From the NCBI GenBank assembly GCA_947462335.1, contig OX381714.1, positions 38,475,360 to 38,539,359 on the forward strand: DNA of 64,000 bases, in the 5' to 3' direction. Within the stretch, counting starts at the first letter, position 1. Every line of letters begins with the position of its first letter. This stretch comes from Harmothoe impar. Its lineage: Eukaryota; Annelida; Polychaeta; Phyllodocida; Polynoidae. Below are positions 1 through 52,932 of this stretch, one piece after another. The notes under the pieces were generated by a model. The model ran no database searches. It was not told the origin of the DNA and saw only the letters and a list, made by a program, of their open reading frames with translations. Made by a program: the position numbers and the translations under genes.

Positions 1-3000
1 GTGGCCTGCAATGCCGACCAGTCTCTATTCCCAGATTGTGCGAACTTAACCTAAATTGTGCTAGGGCATACCTGTATTTACAGTTATTTAAATTAAAGAG
101 ATAGTGTTCTAATCTGAATTCTGTTTTAAATGTCCGATATGTTCTGAGTTTCTTACCCTCACCTGCTTCATTAATTTCACCCATAATACTAGTCCTGTAT
201 TTCCCATAGATAGCTTCAGTCAGAACCCCAATTGGAATTGCGCTAGCACCAGTTCTTTGAGTATCCCATAGATTATTGTATGTATCGCCCAGCCTGTCAA
301 GAAGGTGTCTAACGTTACTGCACCAGTTAATCTGGTCCTCTTCATCTAACTTGTGCAAGCTTAAGTAGCATTTCTTGAGAACATTGGAGATTGGGAGATT
401 TGAGATTCTTTTCCAGTATTTTATAGTTTGTACTTCCCAGAAGGCCCTTAGGGGAACTCTACCTGTATCTGCATAAACTGCTGCAGAGGTTGTTTGTTTT
501 CGTACCCCAAGCATAGATTTTAAATATCTCAGCTGTCTTATTTCAAGTTTATCAACTTCTCTCCCTCTGTTTAGACCCCAAATTTCACAACCATGATCGA
601 TGCATGGCCTCACTTGACTATCAAATAGCTTTAGAGCAGTTCGGGGCTTCGGTCGACCAATGTGCTCAGAACAGTTGGAATATACTTCATGTACAGCTTT
701 CCTCCCCTTATCGGCAAGTTCTTGATAGACCTTATGAAAAATATCTTTATGGTCAGATTGTAATGTGAAGCCTAGATACTTGTATATTGTGACCTTAGCC
801 AAGGGCTCCTTGCCATACTTGAATAGGCAAGACTTTGAATTTTTCTTTTCGTGAAACACCATAATATTTGATTTAGACAAATTTACAATTAAATGCCACT
901 TTCTACAGTATTGAAATAAATTATTGATTTGGGTTTGTAGTCCCTCAGGAGTGGTAGAGAATAAAACAAGGTCATCAGCATATAACAGATATGCAACCTT
1001 TGTACCATTTATATCAATCCCTAGCTCAGGGACCAGGTATTCACTAATGTCAGACAGATAGCTATTAAACAGTTTAGGACTAAGAACTCCACCTTGTAAG
1101 ACACCATATAAACTGTCAATACCATCACTTAAGATTGAATTTACACGTACTCGAGATTGTGATTTTTCAAACAAATCCATTAGAACCTTGAGAGATTTCC
1201 CCTTTACCTTACTACATATCAGCTTGTAAAATAGTGCCTTTCTGTTGATAAAGTCAAAGGCCTTTGTAAAGTCAATAAAACAACAGTAAAGTGACTTATG
1301 ATTTGCTTGCGCTATCTTTATAGCAGAGTATAGAATAAACAGGTTGTCTGAGGTCCTTCCATTCTCTATAAACCCATTTTGGAGTGGATCATTCATGTCT
1401 AGCATCTCATTACTAAATTTAAGCCTGTTGTTTAGAACAATTTCAAAAAGTTTACAAGTGCTGTTCATTATTGTTATCTTTCTGTAGTTTTCAGGGTTAT
1501 CTCGATCACCTTTTTTGTGTAATGGGCTTATTATACCCTCAGCCCAACGTTCAGGAAAGTTACCAGACATAAGTATACAATTAAAAACCACATGAAGAAC
1601 ATCCACCAGGTCTTCCCCACCATATTTCAGGAATTCAGAGGGAACTCCATCCGTTCCCGTTGCCTTGTTTGTTTTCATTAACTTAAGAGCATATTGAATC
1701 TCATCCTGTGTAAAGGGAGAGTCTAAGAGAGATTGCACAGTATTTTCAATCATGTCAGAATTGTAACCAAAACTGAATTGTTGTACTGTTTGCTCCAACT
1801 GTGCCATGCTTTCATAATCGAAGTAGTCAATATGTGGAGGAGTTTGCTGTTTCTGGAAACAATTGACAAATACAGCAAGGGGAATGTCATTAGAGCTAGA
1901 TTTCCTTTTATATTTTCCCCATGTTTTCCAGAACTTGGCATGGTTATTGGTTTCTAGCATTTTATCTAATTCTTGACCGTCTTTTTGTTTTGCGTTTCTC
2001 TTAACCTTTTGTATTACTCTCTTGTAGTTGCTTTTAAGTATCCTATACCTTACCTTATTTTCTTCAGAATGTAATTCATTTGACTTACTGAACTCGTTTG
2101 CAATTTTCTTTGCTGTGCGGCATTCATCATTATACCAGTTATTACATGGGAATTCAGATGTGGCTTTTCTGGGTGAGCGTTTTTCAACAGGAATAGCAAC
2201 ATCAAGCAACTTATAATATACCATGGCTATTTTTTCTATATCAACATTGTCATTTGCCGCAAGTGCGACAATAGAATTCTTTAGATTTATGCATTCATTA
2301 CTACTTATACCATCTCTATATATTTCTTTCTTTGTTGAGTCCCACTTATAAGTCATATGTTTATCATCTTTAGTTCTATTAGCACCAATTCTTTGAGCAA
2401 CTCCTTTTACACAGAATGTCACAGGAGAATGATCTGAATCTGGGAGTAGGTTAAGAATTTCCATCCTTTCCATAATCATAACAGAGTTAACCTTTAATAA
2501 AATATAATCCACTACACTATGACCATTTGCGGTATGACATGTAAAGGCACTAGTATTTGTAGTATCACCAAACCTACCATTTAGTATTAACATTTCTGTA
2601 TCTTTACATAACTGGATCAGTTCTTTTCCATTATTATTAAGGACACAGTCATTTGATATTCTATGCTCAGGTAATACATTATTACATGAGTCATATGTTT
2701 CATCACTTAGTTCATGAATGGACGCAGTTCTGGCATTGAAATCACCACATAAGACTAGATCAACATTTTGCAGTTCAGGAGCACCAAGTTGTTCTGATAC
2801 AATATCAAAATAATTGTCATTTTCAGCTAGGTAGGACGAACCTTCCGGTGGGATATAGATAGCACCTACCACCACGTCCCTCTCTAGTCCAAAAAATGAA
2901 TAATGATAATGAACAGATTTGTGTCGTTCCAAGGCCCTCCTTATAACGAGATGTTGCTGTACGTAGGGCCCCCTACAATAGGCTACATTATTGGTAACAA

Positions 3001-3031
3001 AATAGGGGATGCCTAAACATCCCCGACCCGG
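1..3031 (-). mobile_element. Non-LTR retrotransposon: endonuclease/reverse transcriptase ORF, 5'-truncated, runs off left edge
   Basis: Read on the minus strand, one frame stays open from just after a TAG at 3034-3032 to base 1, about 1010 codons, so the ORF has no stop inside the window. The N-terminal part is an apurinic-type endonuclease: a GRGCLGIPYFV-like start, GDFNAR near 2745 and SDHSPV near 2430. The reverse transcriptase follows, with KATGTDGVP near 1650, FIDFTKAFDF near 1265 and YADDLVLF at 982-959. The C-terminal arm ends with SHNLGIETGRHC at the window edge. No in-frame methionine or upstream gag-like ORF precedes the endonuclease, so the copy looks 5'-truncated near 3035. The clade is not fixed; it resembles Jockey/CR1-type elements. 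An intact frame over 3 kb suggests a young insertion. It lies upstream of the kinase gene in the opposite orientation. Confidence 0.9.
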
Positions 3032-3034
3032 CTA

Positions 3035-3772
3035 TTAAAATATCTAGGCCTATAAAATATATGGCACTAGACCCCTACATTCGACACGGTGGCTATTGGG
3101 CCTTTTTGGGGACATGATGAATAAATAGATAGTGACATGGAACATGGAACATTTCTTGAAATCGACATGGCGACATGGCCATTTTCTCTTAAAGATCGAC
3201 ATGACGACATGAGCATTTCTTAAGATCGGCATGGGACATGTCACATGGGGACCCCCCCCCCCCCCCCCCCCCGAAGGACACCCCCCCCCCCCTCCCCCAA
3301 TCAAGGGCCCCAAATATAGCTACCTGGTTAATCCCCGGTATCCCTAGGCCGAAGATATCAGTCCTCTCGGCCTACATTCATTTAATTTGCCAATCGGGGG
3401 CAGTCGGGCCACATTCTGCTTCTGGCCATTTTAGCTTTACAGACACAGACGCTGACAGGACGCAGGATCAAACGTGGCGGGCTTTGGTCCTACGTCGGGT
3501 GGGCACACATCCTGTGAGACACCGCCTTCCCGTGGTGCCCCGCGCTGACTAACCCCTATTTGCATGTGTAAATAGAACAGGAAATGTGGAATCTTTGCGA
3601 TTTCTTCAGGTGATCGTAGAATGACCCCGAATCTCGCCATTCGGGACCGGAGTACCTCCCTGTTGCCATTCCAGTGGCACATGTAGCCAGGATTTTACCA
3701 GAGGCGCGCTGACAAGAAATCTCCGAGCCCCCCTCTCTACCCCCTCCCGGGAGTCCGGCCATCCCAGGCAAG
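3035..3772 (+). promoter_or_regulatory. 5' flank and presumed 5'UTR/promoter of the kinase gene
   Basis: This 740-bp stretch lies between the truncated retrotransposon and the kinase start codon. Its first part (3120-3245) has short degenerate repeats of GACATGGCGACATG-like words. Two long poly(C) runs follow at about 3248-3292. From about 3420 the sequence is GC-richer and CpG-containing, as in a TATA-less promoter. A small palindrome, CCGAAT...ATTCGG, lies near 3626-3644. No TATA box is evident. The assignment as promoter/5'UTR rests on position only. Confidence 0.4.
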
Positions 3773-44591
<40,819 letters not shown>

Positions 44592-45112
44592 GTAGGCTCG
44601 CTGAATAACCTCAAACTGTTTTCACTCTCTGATGAGTTTACGCGGTCCATTTGGTGTATGGTTGTGATGATCAACCAGAGGGCGAGAGTGTTTGAATTCT
44701 GAAATTATACCAGAATGCCAGTAGCCTCTAGTTCTATTAAACTTTGCAGGATTGAATGGAATGTGTTGTGCATATTTTGGAAAAGTATCTCGATGGGATC
44801 ATTTTGTTTTAATTGTGTGCCTTTTGATTTTGCTTGCGGAAAACATTACACCATTCAAAAAATCATAAAAATCACTACACGTAAACAATTGTTACAGTTT
44901 TACAAGCAACAAACAAAGATATATTCGTAATGTTAATGATCAACATCTCTGTCTGTCATCCATTCATTTATAGAATATTTCAAGTAGAATTAGTATCCCA
45001 TGTCATGCCACTTTAATAACACCATACTATTACATTCATATTCAAATGAAATAATCAAAATAGATTACAGCATTTCTAGATTTCACATTGTAAACGCGAC
45101 ATGATATTTCAG

Positions 45113-45151
45113 TTTTGGTGGGAACAGAGCGGAGAACGTAATACAGGACAG
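45113..45151 (+). CDS. Possible kinase gene exon 19 (mini-exon)
   Basis: A 39-bp segment between ATGATATTTCAG and GTAAGG encodes FWWEQSGERNTGQ in phase 0 at both ends. SGER resembles the ETSGEKKRSG that follows the GTLMIRE box in TNIK. An alternative in-frame acceptor (GGGAACAG at 45125) would give only SGERNTGQ. Not certain. Confidence 0.45.
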
Positions 45152-45325
45152 GTAAGGTAGAGCAAGTGTACCGGGTGTTCATGATAGGTTAAGACGTTAC
45201 GCACCTTAAAGGTCCTATAGGATATGAAAACTACGGTGATACCATGCCCCCCTCCCTCTCCCAATACATCAAGTGTTTTAAGTAACAGTACCTGGACCGT
45301 TTGGAAAAGGTGCCAAACCTTAGAT

Positions 45326-45430
45326 ATAGAACATATTGATGAACAACATATATGAGGAATAAAAAATATGCCCATAGGATTGAACATATTGATGAACACT
45401 ATATATGGGGAATAAAAAATATGCCCATGG
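45326..45430. repeat. Tandem duplication of about 56 bp
   Basis: GAACATATTGATGAACA...TATATG.GGAATAAAAAATATGCCCAT occurs twice in a row with a few differences. Confidence 0.9.
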
Positions 45431-46507
45431 GCCAAAGCCTAGTCTGGATACCCATTTCCAACTAACCTAATGATGTCCTACTCAATAAGACCTTGGGATG
45501 ATGATTGCAGGTGCCTATCTCTTAAGACTGAGGGCACTTGACCTCGGCGTGCCTGACCTATGCAGACCTAATGAGCTGAGAAGTAGCTTTGCAGATTTGA
45601 GTCTGGGGAGGGCACGGCTCAAGTTGAAGGGGGGAATTAGGCCGATTGCCCTATGATTAACCAAGAAGAGGTCGCTCGGGACAGGGTTCGCCCACTGCGC
45701 CTCTGTGCCCCTGGTGGCGAATAATGACCCTGAATGACTGCAGACAGCGGGACAAGAAGTGGGGGTGGGTTTTTAACCACGCCGCCCACTACCAGGCATA
45801 ATGGGATTGAGACGGGGCAGGAGAAGATAGGAATATCAATGTCTGCAGTTAACCTCTATCTATATCTACCTGACTGAGAACCGATACACGACAAAATCGT
45901 TAAATGTCCTCTCAGCCTTGGCAGCAATGCGGCACTATTTTGGTTGTGAGTCAAATTTTCTAGCTCAGTCATAGCCTTTTTCATGACCCAGTAATCAAAA
46001 CCAAAGTTTCTGTAAATACTGTAAGGGGGCATGATAAATTAGATAGCTGACCATGTATACAATAATCTAGTCGGCTATAGTATAGGATGCTACTAGTCCC
46101 CCGTACTTTATGTGGGGAATATGTGAAGAATATCTCTTTAACTAAAGTCTTTGCCACCAGGCTGCAAACAGGCTTTAACACACCAATGTGGTTCCCAGAG
46201 TTGTGGCATGAGGGCGCCACTGGTGTAGGCCAGACCAGGGCGGGACAGGGTGGGGTAGGGCTGGGCAATGCTGGAGATGAGGTGAATACTAATAGGAGAG
46301 ATTCTAAAGCGTCCTTTGAATAGGAGTCAGATTGGCCATCGAGACGCGTAACCTTCAGTAGATGGACATGATTACCAGACAAGTCGCACGTCACACGGGT
46401 CTCCTGTGCCACCCTCAGTCACTACCGCAGGCACAAGGTCATTGTGACCTTCACCTTGATAGGACTGTGATGACCTGTAGATAGTTTGCCAAACAGTTCA
46501 GACTTTC

Positions 46508-46635
46508 TACTGTGGTAGACTTATAGGATACAAAGGTCTATCACTCTCATACTATGTCTATGTGGTGTACAAAGTTATTAAACCCTTGCTTCAGTAAATG
46601 TGAAGGAGCGGGATTTCTGTCTTCAGCTCATCTCA
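46508..46635 (+). mobile_element. Fragment of the I/Nimb-like element 3'UTR
   Basis: This matches about 13999-14145 closely: TGTGGTAGACTTA, ACACCATGTCTATGTGGTGT-like, CCCTTGCTTC.GTAAATGTG and AGGAGCGGGATTTCT are in the same order. No coding part is attached. Confidence 0.85.
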
Positions 46636-47529
46636 TTCTTTGGGGAAATGAAGGTCATAAGTTTAAAAGTGACATGTATTACAAAATACCCATGCTATAC
46701 ATTGGGCATACACTGTACCCCATTATTAATCTACCCAGCACATTAGACAATGTAAGGATAAGTCAAAGACACCATAGAATAAGGTTCTTGTTTTGGTTTT
46801 GTTTTATGTTGAATTTTTCAGTTCTGGTTGCACATAATCAATTACCTGTTAATTATAGTGAAGCACGTGGCGTGCTGAGGGATACGCGTGTGCTCCCGGA
46901 AACAACCAGCCTAATAGATTATCCGTAAAGCTGGGATTATTTCCACAGAGAGCCAGTCACAACAGCTGCCAATACTCGCTGGTTAATGTTTTAAACTGGT
47001 TCGCTCGCTGACGACTGAGAACCTGATATATCATGGAGTAAACTTTTGCCTCAGGTGTTTTGTCCCAGACGAGAAGCACCAATAAGGGCTCCCCGCATCT
47101 AGCGGCTAAGCAGTCATTGGCAAACCTTTCGTAGATTGAATTATGCACCTGTCCCCCCATATGCCTTAACTATTTGTACCCTTAAGGGGAACTGCATATA
47201 AATTATGTAGATCAATATGGAACTGGGGATAAGGTATTCAAAATACTTTCTCGCTGTCTTTGTATAGATTATAACAGTGTATTTTTAAGAGATAAATTAT
47301 AATAGGAAATAAACCAAAAGGAAATAAAAGAAAAAGAGGTGCATTTTTTACACATGGTTACTAATCTGAAATAAAATTAAAAACGGGCAATTCAAACCAA
47401 AGGAAATGAGCCTAAAACATCAGCAATAAAAGACTAGTCCTCATGTCCATACCCCAGCAGCCACCACCACTAACATTGTGCCTACTACGTCTGACGGATT
47501 GTGGTCTCTCTTTGTCTTGTCTTTGGTAG

Positions 47530-47565
47530 CTGAACAACATTATGGGACAGTGCGATGGCTTACTG
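47530..47565 (+). CDS. Possible kinase gene mini-exon
   Basis: The 36-bp segment between TTGTCTTTGGTAG and GTAAGG encodes LNNIMGQCDGLL and keeps phase 0. There is no family match to support it. Confidence 0.3.
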
Positions 47566-47908
47566 GTAAGGACCTTCGTGAACTTTGACTTTTTGACCTT
47601 TGGCTTCTCCATATTCAATGTCACCCTGTGTCCAGTGAACTCTTGGTCAGAAAGCTATTATCGAAAAAAAAGGAAACAATTAGAAAAAAAAGCTATCGGT
47701 ATATATGAAAAAAGTCTTGTTGTGGTGCGATGTAACTCCACTCTCGGTTTAAACATTCTCGTTACCGCTTAAATGATTCTCCTCGATCTTTGTGAAAGTG
47801 AAACTTAAAAACTCAGCTTTAGATATTCTGTTACATAAAGTACCCTCCTCTTCCTTCACTATATCTATCTCAGGACTATACCTAACTGTTGTTGTGATTT
47901 TCCCTTAG

Positions 47909-47941
47909 CGTGGGACGTTTTCAAGTGGAGATGTAATGCAG
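47909..47941 (+). CDS. Possible kinase gene mini-exon
   Basis: The 33-bp segment between TTTTCCCTTAG and GTATAT encodes RGTFSSGDVMQ and keeps phase 0. There is no family match to support it. Confidence 0.3.
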
Positions 47942-48928
47942 GTATATCAAACGTTGTCGCGATTAACAACCGCAAGTCTAGTTAAGGATATTTTTATTGA
48001 ATTTCTCCAGGTAGCTAACAGTTCTATTGATTGAGTATTGTGAATACTTACAAAAAAAGAGACCTCTATTTTTATATCACTAACAGCCAAACCCCATCTG
48101 GTAAAAGTCACTAAATGCATGATCACAATGGACCAATCTACAGGAAAAAAATCTAGTGCAAAATATCTCTTGAAAACAACAACACAACATCACTCTGATA
48201 CAGTAACAATCCAACCCATGGTTTGAAATCATTGTAACTTGATGTATAGTTCCTTACAGTTCAACATAATTTCCTATTGAACATTCATAAAGGGTTACAC
48301 AAGGGTAGTATCAATTAAACACATGTAAATACCCCAGTACACTCTGACTATGCTATAAGTGTATTAGATGCTGTTAGACGTGTGACCAAATTTCATTTTC
48401 CACCCACATACTGTCCATGTGCCCTATATCCGCTTCTACAACTAGAGCGCCACCTAGATTATACTAGGGGAACTAAAGACGTGAATTCACAGTATAAGAG
48501 CCTGCCTTGTCCACCTGTACCTCACCCCACTGTCACACCCCAGTGTTGTGGATGTACACTTAGATCTCATATAACAAAATATGTCACAATCATCTACTTA
48601 AACCCTCTTTTGTGAAATTAACCATACACCCACATCTTTTCTATTTCACCACTGTAATGATAATATTGATATACATGAATGATAACACTTACATTGATTC
48701 CTGTTACGTTTTTTTTTCTTAGAATGCTCTTTCTGATGGCACATATACCAAAACTAACCTAGCCTCATCTTCTCAGTACTGATTTAAGAAAATTTATAGT
48801 AAAAGGAGAAATGCATGTAACAAGTTGCAGCCAAATTGGTAGAGTAGTTTCATCAATATCCACTAGGGGGCAGCACTGAATTTGTATTGTTTCACTGCTC
48901 GGGCAGCTACTTTTCTAAAAAACAATCT

Positions 48929-49060
48929 TACCGTAAAACCGTAGTAAAACCTTGAAGTGCACTACACAGTAATCAAGAACATAAAGCCATAACCAGACCC
49001 CAGATGCAGGTTATACGACTTCTTCGAGTCTAGGTGCAGGTATACACAAGGATTTACATG
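48929..49060. mobile_element. TACCGTAAA-family MITE (degraded)
   Basis: It starts TACCGTAAAACCGTAGTAAAACCTTG and ends near TATACACAAGGATTTACA. The core ACCAGACCCCAGATGCAGGTTATACG matches the copy at 15580. Confidence 0.7.
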
Positions 49061-49333
49061 TTCCACATCTATTTAAAAGCTGTATCGCTGATTCCATCAA
49101 GGCATGCAATTCTCTCTCTTGGCAGCGGTAAATCAATCATTAGTATCGTGACCAGAAACCTTAAATAGGGTAACGATTCAGGAATATTCCCAAACTGGGC
49201 CCGCTGCAGCTGGATCTTGTTTTTGTTGGCACTCGTTCACACCCTCAATTGCCCACACCATCTCACATAATCTATGCCACTCACAGACCATAGAGGGGGG
49301 AAACAGAAAGAAAAAAAAAACGGAGCAGGCCCA

Positions 49334-49564
49334 TTAACCCTTTAAGTGCCACACAATGGCCTTAATGCATTGACTCCACTATCGTCATGATGCATGATTG
49401 CAGCGGTGGTACCTAACTCTCCAGTGCTGCATTCAAACATCAGGCTGACTCTACAAGGTTGATCCACAGCGTCGACATGATTTACTGATATAGCCATGTG
49501 GAGTTCATTCATCATTACCAATGGCATATCCTATTAAAGCAATATGCAGCCCTTAAAGGGTTAG
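49334..49564. mobile_element. TTAA/piggyBac-like MITE
   Basis: It starts TTAACCCTTTAAGTGCCACACAATG and ends ATATGCAGCCCTTAAAGGGTTA. Confidence 0.85.
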
Positions 49565-49686
49565 GGGTCAGAGGGAGGTGTGAGATGCACCAGGGGTCAG
49601 CTACCAGCACATGTACAGGGCACACCGACACAGACTCACAAAGGGAGGCAAATGATATGAAAATACATTTAGAAAATGACAATAAT

Positions 49687-49924
49687 TTAACCATTTAAGG
49701 GCCGCACAGTGCGTTAATGTGCTATAATTTTGCCATCATGAGGCATGAATGCAACTAGGCTTGCAGGGAAACATCATGCATACCCTTCAGGAGTGTATCA
49801 ACCCCATAGGCTCGGCATGATGCTTGAATGCAGCCCTTGTAAATTATTCGACATGGCTGCATTCAGGCATCATGACGATAAATGGCATCATGCAATAAGC
49901 ACTCTCCGGCCTTTAGAGTGTTAA
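49687..49924. mobile_element. TTAA/piggyBac-like MITE
   Basis: It starts TTAACCATTTAAGGGCCGCACAGTG and ends CTCCGGCCTTTAGAGTGTTAA. It lies 120 bp after the previous copy. GGCTCGGCATGATGCTTGAATGCAGCCC is inside. Confidence 0.85.
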
Positions 49925-50930
49925 AAGGGGAAAAAATGCATGTAAAGGGAGGTGGTTGGTAAATGTGATAATGTTCCCTGTCACTAGGACATAATAATAG
50001 CTGTATTTATTTGTTTCTTTTTTCCCTCAAATTATTGGGACAGAGTTTCCTTTTTTTGTTCGGGTTGGGAATTATGACACATGTGTAATTTGTAAGTACA
50101 TGTATTAGTGTGATGGATGATTTAGCCTTGCGTGTGGGGCCATGGGAATCTGAGTGAGGAAGTCAGACTCTACTTAGGTGGGATGGGAGGGGGCAGTTGA
50201 CCTGCGTTATATGTGATAAATATCATTGGTATTTAATTCTAAAACATTATATTGTTGGGCGAGTCTCATAACTATGTCCAGTCATAATAGGGTGCACGTA
50301 AGAGGGACAAATTTCACCACCACCCCTTTTGATAAAAAACGACCACTGGCTCCCTCTTAACATACATAATGTATTCGATCACAGTCTCTATGAGAGGTCA
50401 TATAGCTGAGGATCTATTTAGTGCATTCACTTTGTGACTATTAATTTAGTCTTAAATAAAGTTCTGAAAAAATGGTTCCCGGTTTATGGTTTACACAGAC
50501 AAAACATTTTTAAAATAATGTTCTTAAATAATGAAATAAAGCCTCAGATTTCTCCATAAATTCCATAGTGTGATACAGCAAGATGTGGATAAACACAAGG
50601 AAATCTTTCCACCCTACAAGTGTCCAGCTGGGTCCCCACTCATCTGTCTGCACCCTGTACGGCTGTGTGTAGTAGTTAGTAGTCTGGTGTAGTAGTAGCA
50701 CACAGGCAGGGGCCCAGTCTGTGAGGGCTGCAGTAAACATTGTTACAGCCGCCCTACACACTCCATCAGCCCTCCTCCTCCCCCTCCTGGTCACCCCTAC
50801 CTCCTGAGACCACCCACCCCTACCACAGGTCCCACACCACAGGCTAAAACTGAGTAGCATGCTCATACTTAGTGTAGATCACAGTATAACCTCACAGTCA
50901 GGGGGCTCGCCAGGAGATGCCAGATTGAGT
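49925..50930. other. Segment without gene
   Basis: No supported coding segment or clear repeat. CT-rich at 50760-50830. Confidence 0.55.
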
Positions 50931-50931
50931 C

Positions 50932-51175
50932 TAGCACGAGGTATGACAGAGCTAGATACCCATCATCTTTCAATTCAACCCTAGATGGCAATACTGTACC
51001 ATGTATTTGGCCATAGCCATATGGCCCCATCTGAAGTATAAAGATGATGATTGACTAAACAGCTTATATACTGCTAACCAGGCGGCGCTACTGTCTATGT
51101 CCAAATACATGGTACAGTAGGGCCACGTAGGGTTGAAAGATGACGGGCGTCTAACTCTGTCATACCTTGTGCTAT
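50932..51175. mobile_element. 244-bp fold-back MITE
   Basis: The left arm reads TAGCACGAGGTATGACAGAG, then TCATCTTTCAA, then TACTGTACCATGTATTTGG. The right arm is its inverse: CCAAATACATGGTACAGTA, TTGAAAGATGA, CTCTGTCATACCTTGTGCTA. The arms are about 85 bp with small indels. Confidence 0.9.
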
Positions 51176-51520
51176 ATACAGTCATCTACTCCTAGCATAA
51201 TCATGCCACTCAGTTAAAGCCTGTGCCCCACACACAACCCCCACACACAGCGCTGCAGAGACAAACACAACATGTTTACTGTGGTCTACCCCTCTCATCC
51301 ACTCCCGTAGTAAGTTGTGTCGTTGCTGCTAAAGAGGATTAATTGGGGGCGGGTTGGCAATTCTTCAACGATGGTAGGTACCCCCTAATGGTTTCAAGCT
51401 GAACTTGTTTGCAGCTATGAAAAAGCCCCATAACAGAATGAGAGAGAAAGGGAGAGTGATGGTTTTTTTAGGTGAGCGAATGCATTCTTTCACCCATATT
51501 ATGTAAGCCCTTATTATAGG

Positions 51521-51886
51521 CCAGGGGTAGACACTAACGCTGGCCCGGGAGCCAATGGCCCGTAATTTTGAGTTCGGGCCCGCAGTTTTCTTCAGAATAA
51601 CCTTCCCATGGGCCCGGGTGGCCCACAGGAAATTTTGCAAAATATTTGGAAGGAATATACTTGATGAGTATAGTCATGTAATATGTCGTTGGAAAGAGAA
51701 AAATGTGAGCAATTGAGGCAATTTGGTCTCATTTTGACATAGAAAAATCTGAAATATATATGGTTTTCTCTTTGAAAAAAAAGTAAAATGTGGTCTCTGG
51801 CCCACAGCTGAAAATACGGGCCCGTAGATTTTTGGAGCTACGGGCCCGGGTGGCCCCCAGCTAATAAAGTTAGTGTCTACCCCTGT
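51521..51886. mobile_element. 366-bp inverted-repeat element with AGGGGTAGACACTAAC ends
   Basis: The ends are AGGGGTAGACACTAAC and GTTAGTGTCTACCCCT. The subterminal GGGCCCGGGTGGCCC words occur near both ends. It is non-coding. The flanking TAGGCC occurs on both sides as a possible target duplication. Confidence 0.88.
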
Positions 51887-51956
51887 AGGCCGTCAGAAAT
51901 TCTTGTCATTTTCTATAAGGAATAAGCAGAATCAAAAATGAAAGGATAGCAGGAAT

Positions 51957-52932
51957 CTAATCCTGAAGCATCAGAAAATGAACAAAATCGACATCGCTTT
52001 TATTGGTTTTATGCAGGCTTCGAGCATTGCAGAACAATTGGCCAACATTGTAACAGGACATTACTAGTGGGCGATATTGCAGGGCCTTGGGCAATAATAG
52101 GGAGCTGTGGGCAATATTTAGGGAAAGCATTAAGGGTTGGCGGGAAATGAAGTGGCCTGTGGTGGGAAATGAGGTGCCCCGTGCCCAGTCACTTGTTCGC
52201 GGCGCCTCCTTCAACATTAAGAGGCGCGGTGGGAGACAATGCGCCTCGTTTTGTAAAACTCCCTATTAACGCCCACTTCTAGCCGCCCCCGACACCAAGC
52301 GACTTAATCAATCCACGGCAGGCCGGAGAAGGCGGCAAGTAATTGACCTAAAACCAATATGGAGGAGGGTGGCCATGGAGGCCAGGGCGGTGGCGGTAAC
52401 AGAATCAGGAGTGAAACATTTCAATTTTGCTCGCCCGTCAGGACCAATTTGATGGCACCGTTAAAAAGTGGATGATTTGTGTCGGGAATGTTGATGCGGT
52501 TAGTACAAGAGGCCGCCACCAGGGATGTAAAACCGTGTTGCACTGCGGCGGTATTCTGAAAGCTTCTCCGACGAGTGGTTGAACAATCTGATTCTTAAGG
52601 CCAGCAATGTCATCGTAAAGCAACTTGCTTTGCAAGGAACTTCCATTGGAGGCCAGTTCGGTGGGCATTGAGGGTCCAACCATTACTCTTTCGGTGAACA
52701 GAGTGCACTCTGTGATTGAGAAAAGTTCTGTTTAAAAGCTTCCTCAACTCTTGTAGAACATCCTCAAGAGGCAGGTAGTGTCTTGAAGCCAACCCGATTT
52801 GTGGAGGCCAACTTTCCAAAGACATCTCAGTAAAACAGAAATATCTGCCCCATGAATTTTCACTTTGTTTAGGAGTTTCCTAATTTTACCCATTCTGCAG
52901 GTTTCCCAAGGGTCACGGAAAGTCAGGGGCAA
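51957..52932 (-). other. Possible decayed coding segment, unrecognised
   Basis: On the minus strand, three overlapping open frames of 62-81 codons (52932-52744, 52825-52610, 52683-52438) follow each other in shifted frames, and an 86-codon frame lies further downstream (52217-51957). This would fit a frameshifted old ORF, for example of a transposon. No motif was recognised, so it may be chance. Base composition is slightly richer in GC than around it. Confidence 0.2.

Larger units (their letters stand above)
44592..49333. other. Intronic or 3' region of the kinase gene
   Basis: Outside the mini-exon candidates and the two repeats above, no coding segment is supported. A CTCF-like CCACTAGGGGGCAGCA lies at 48860-48875. 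Confidence 0.5.
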
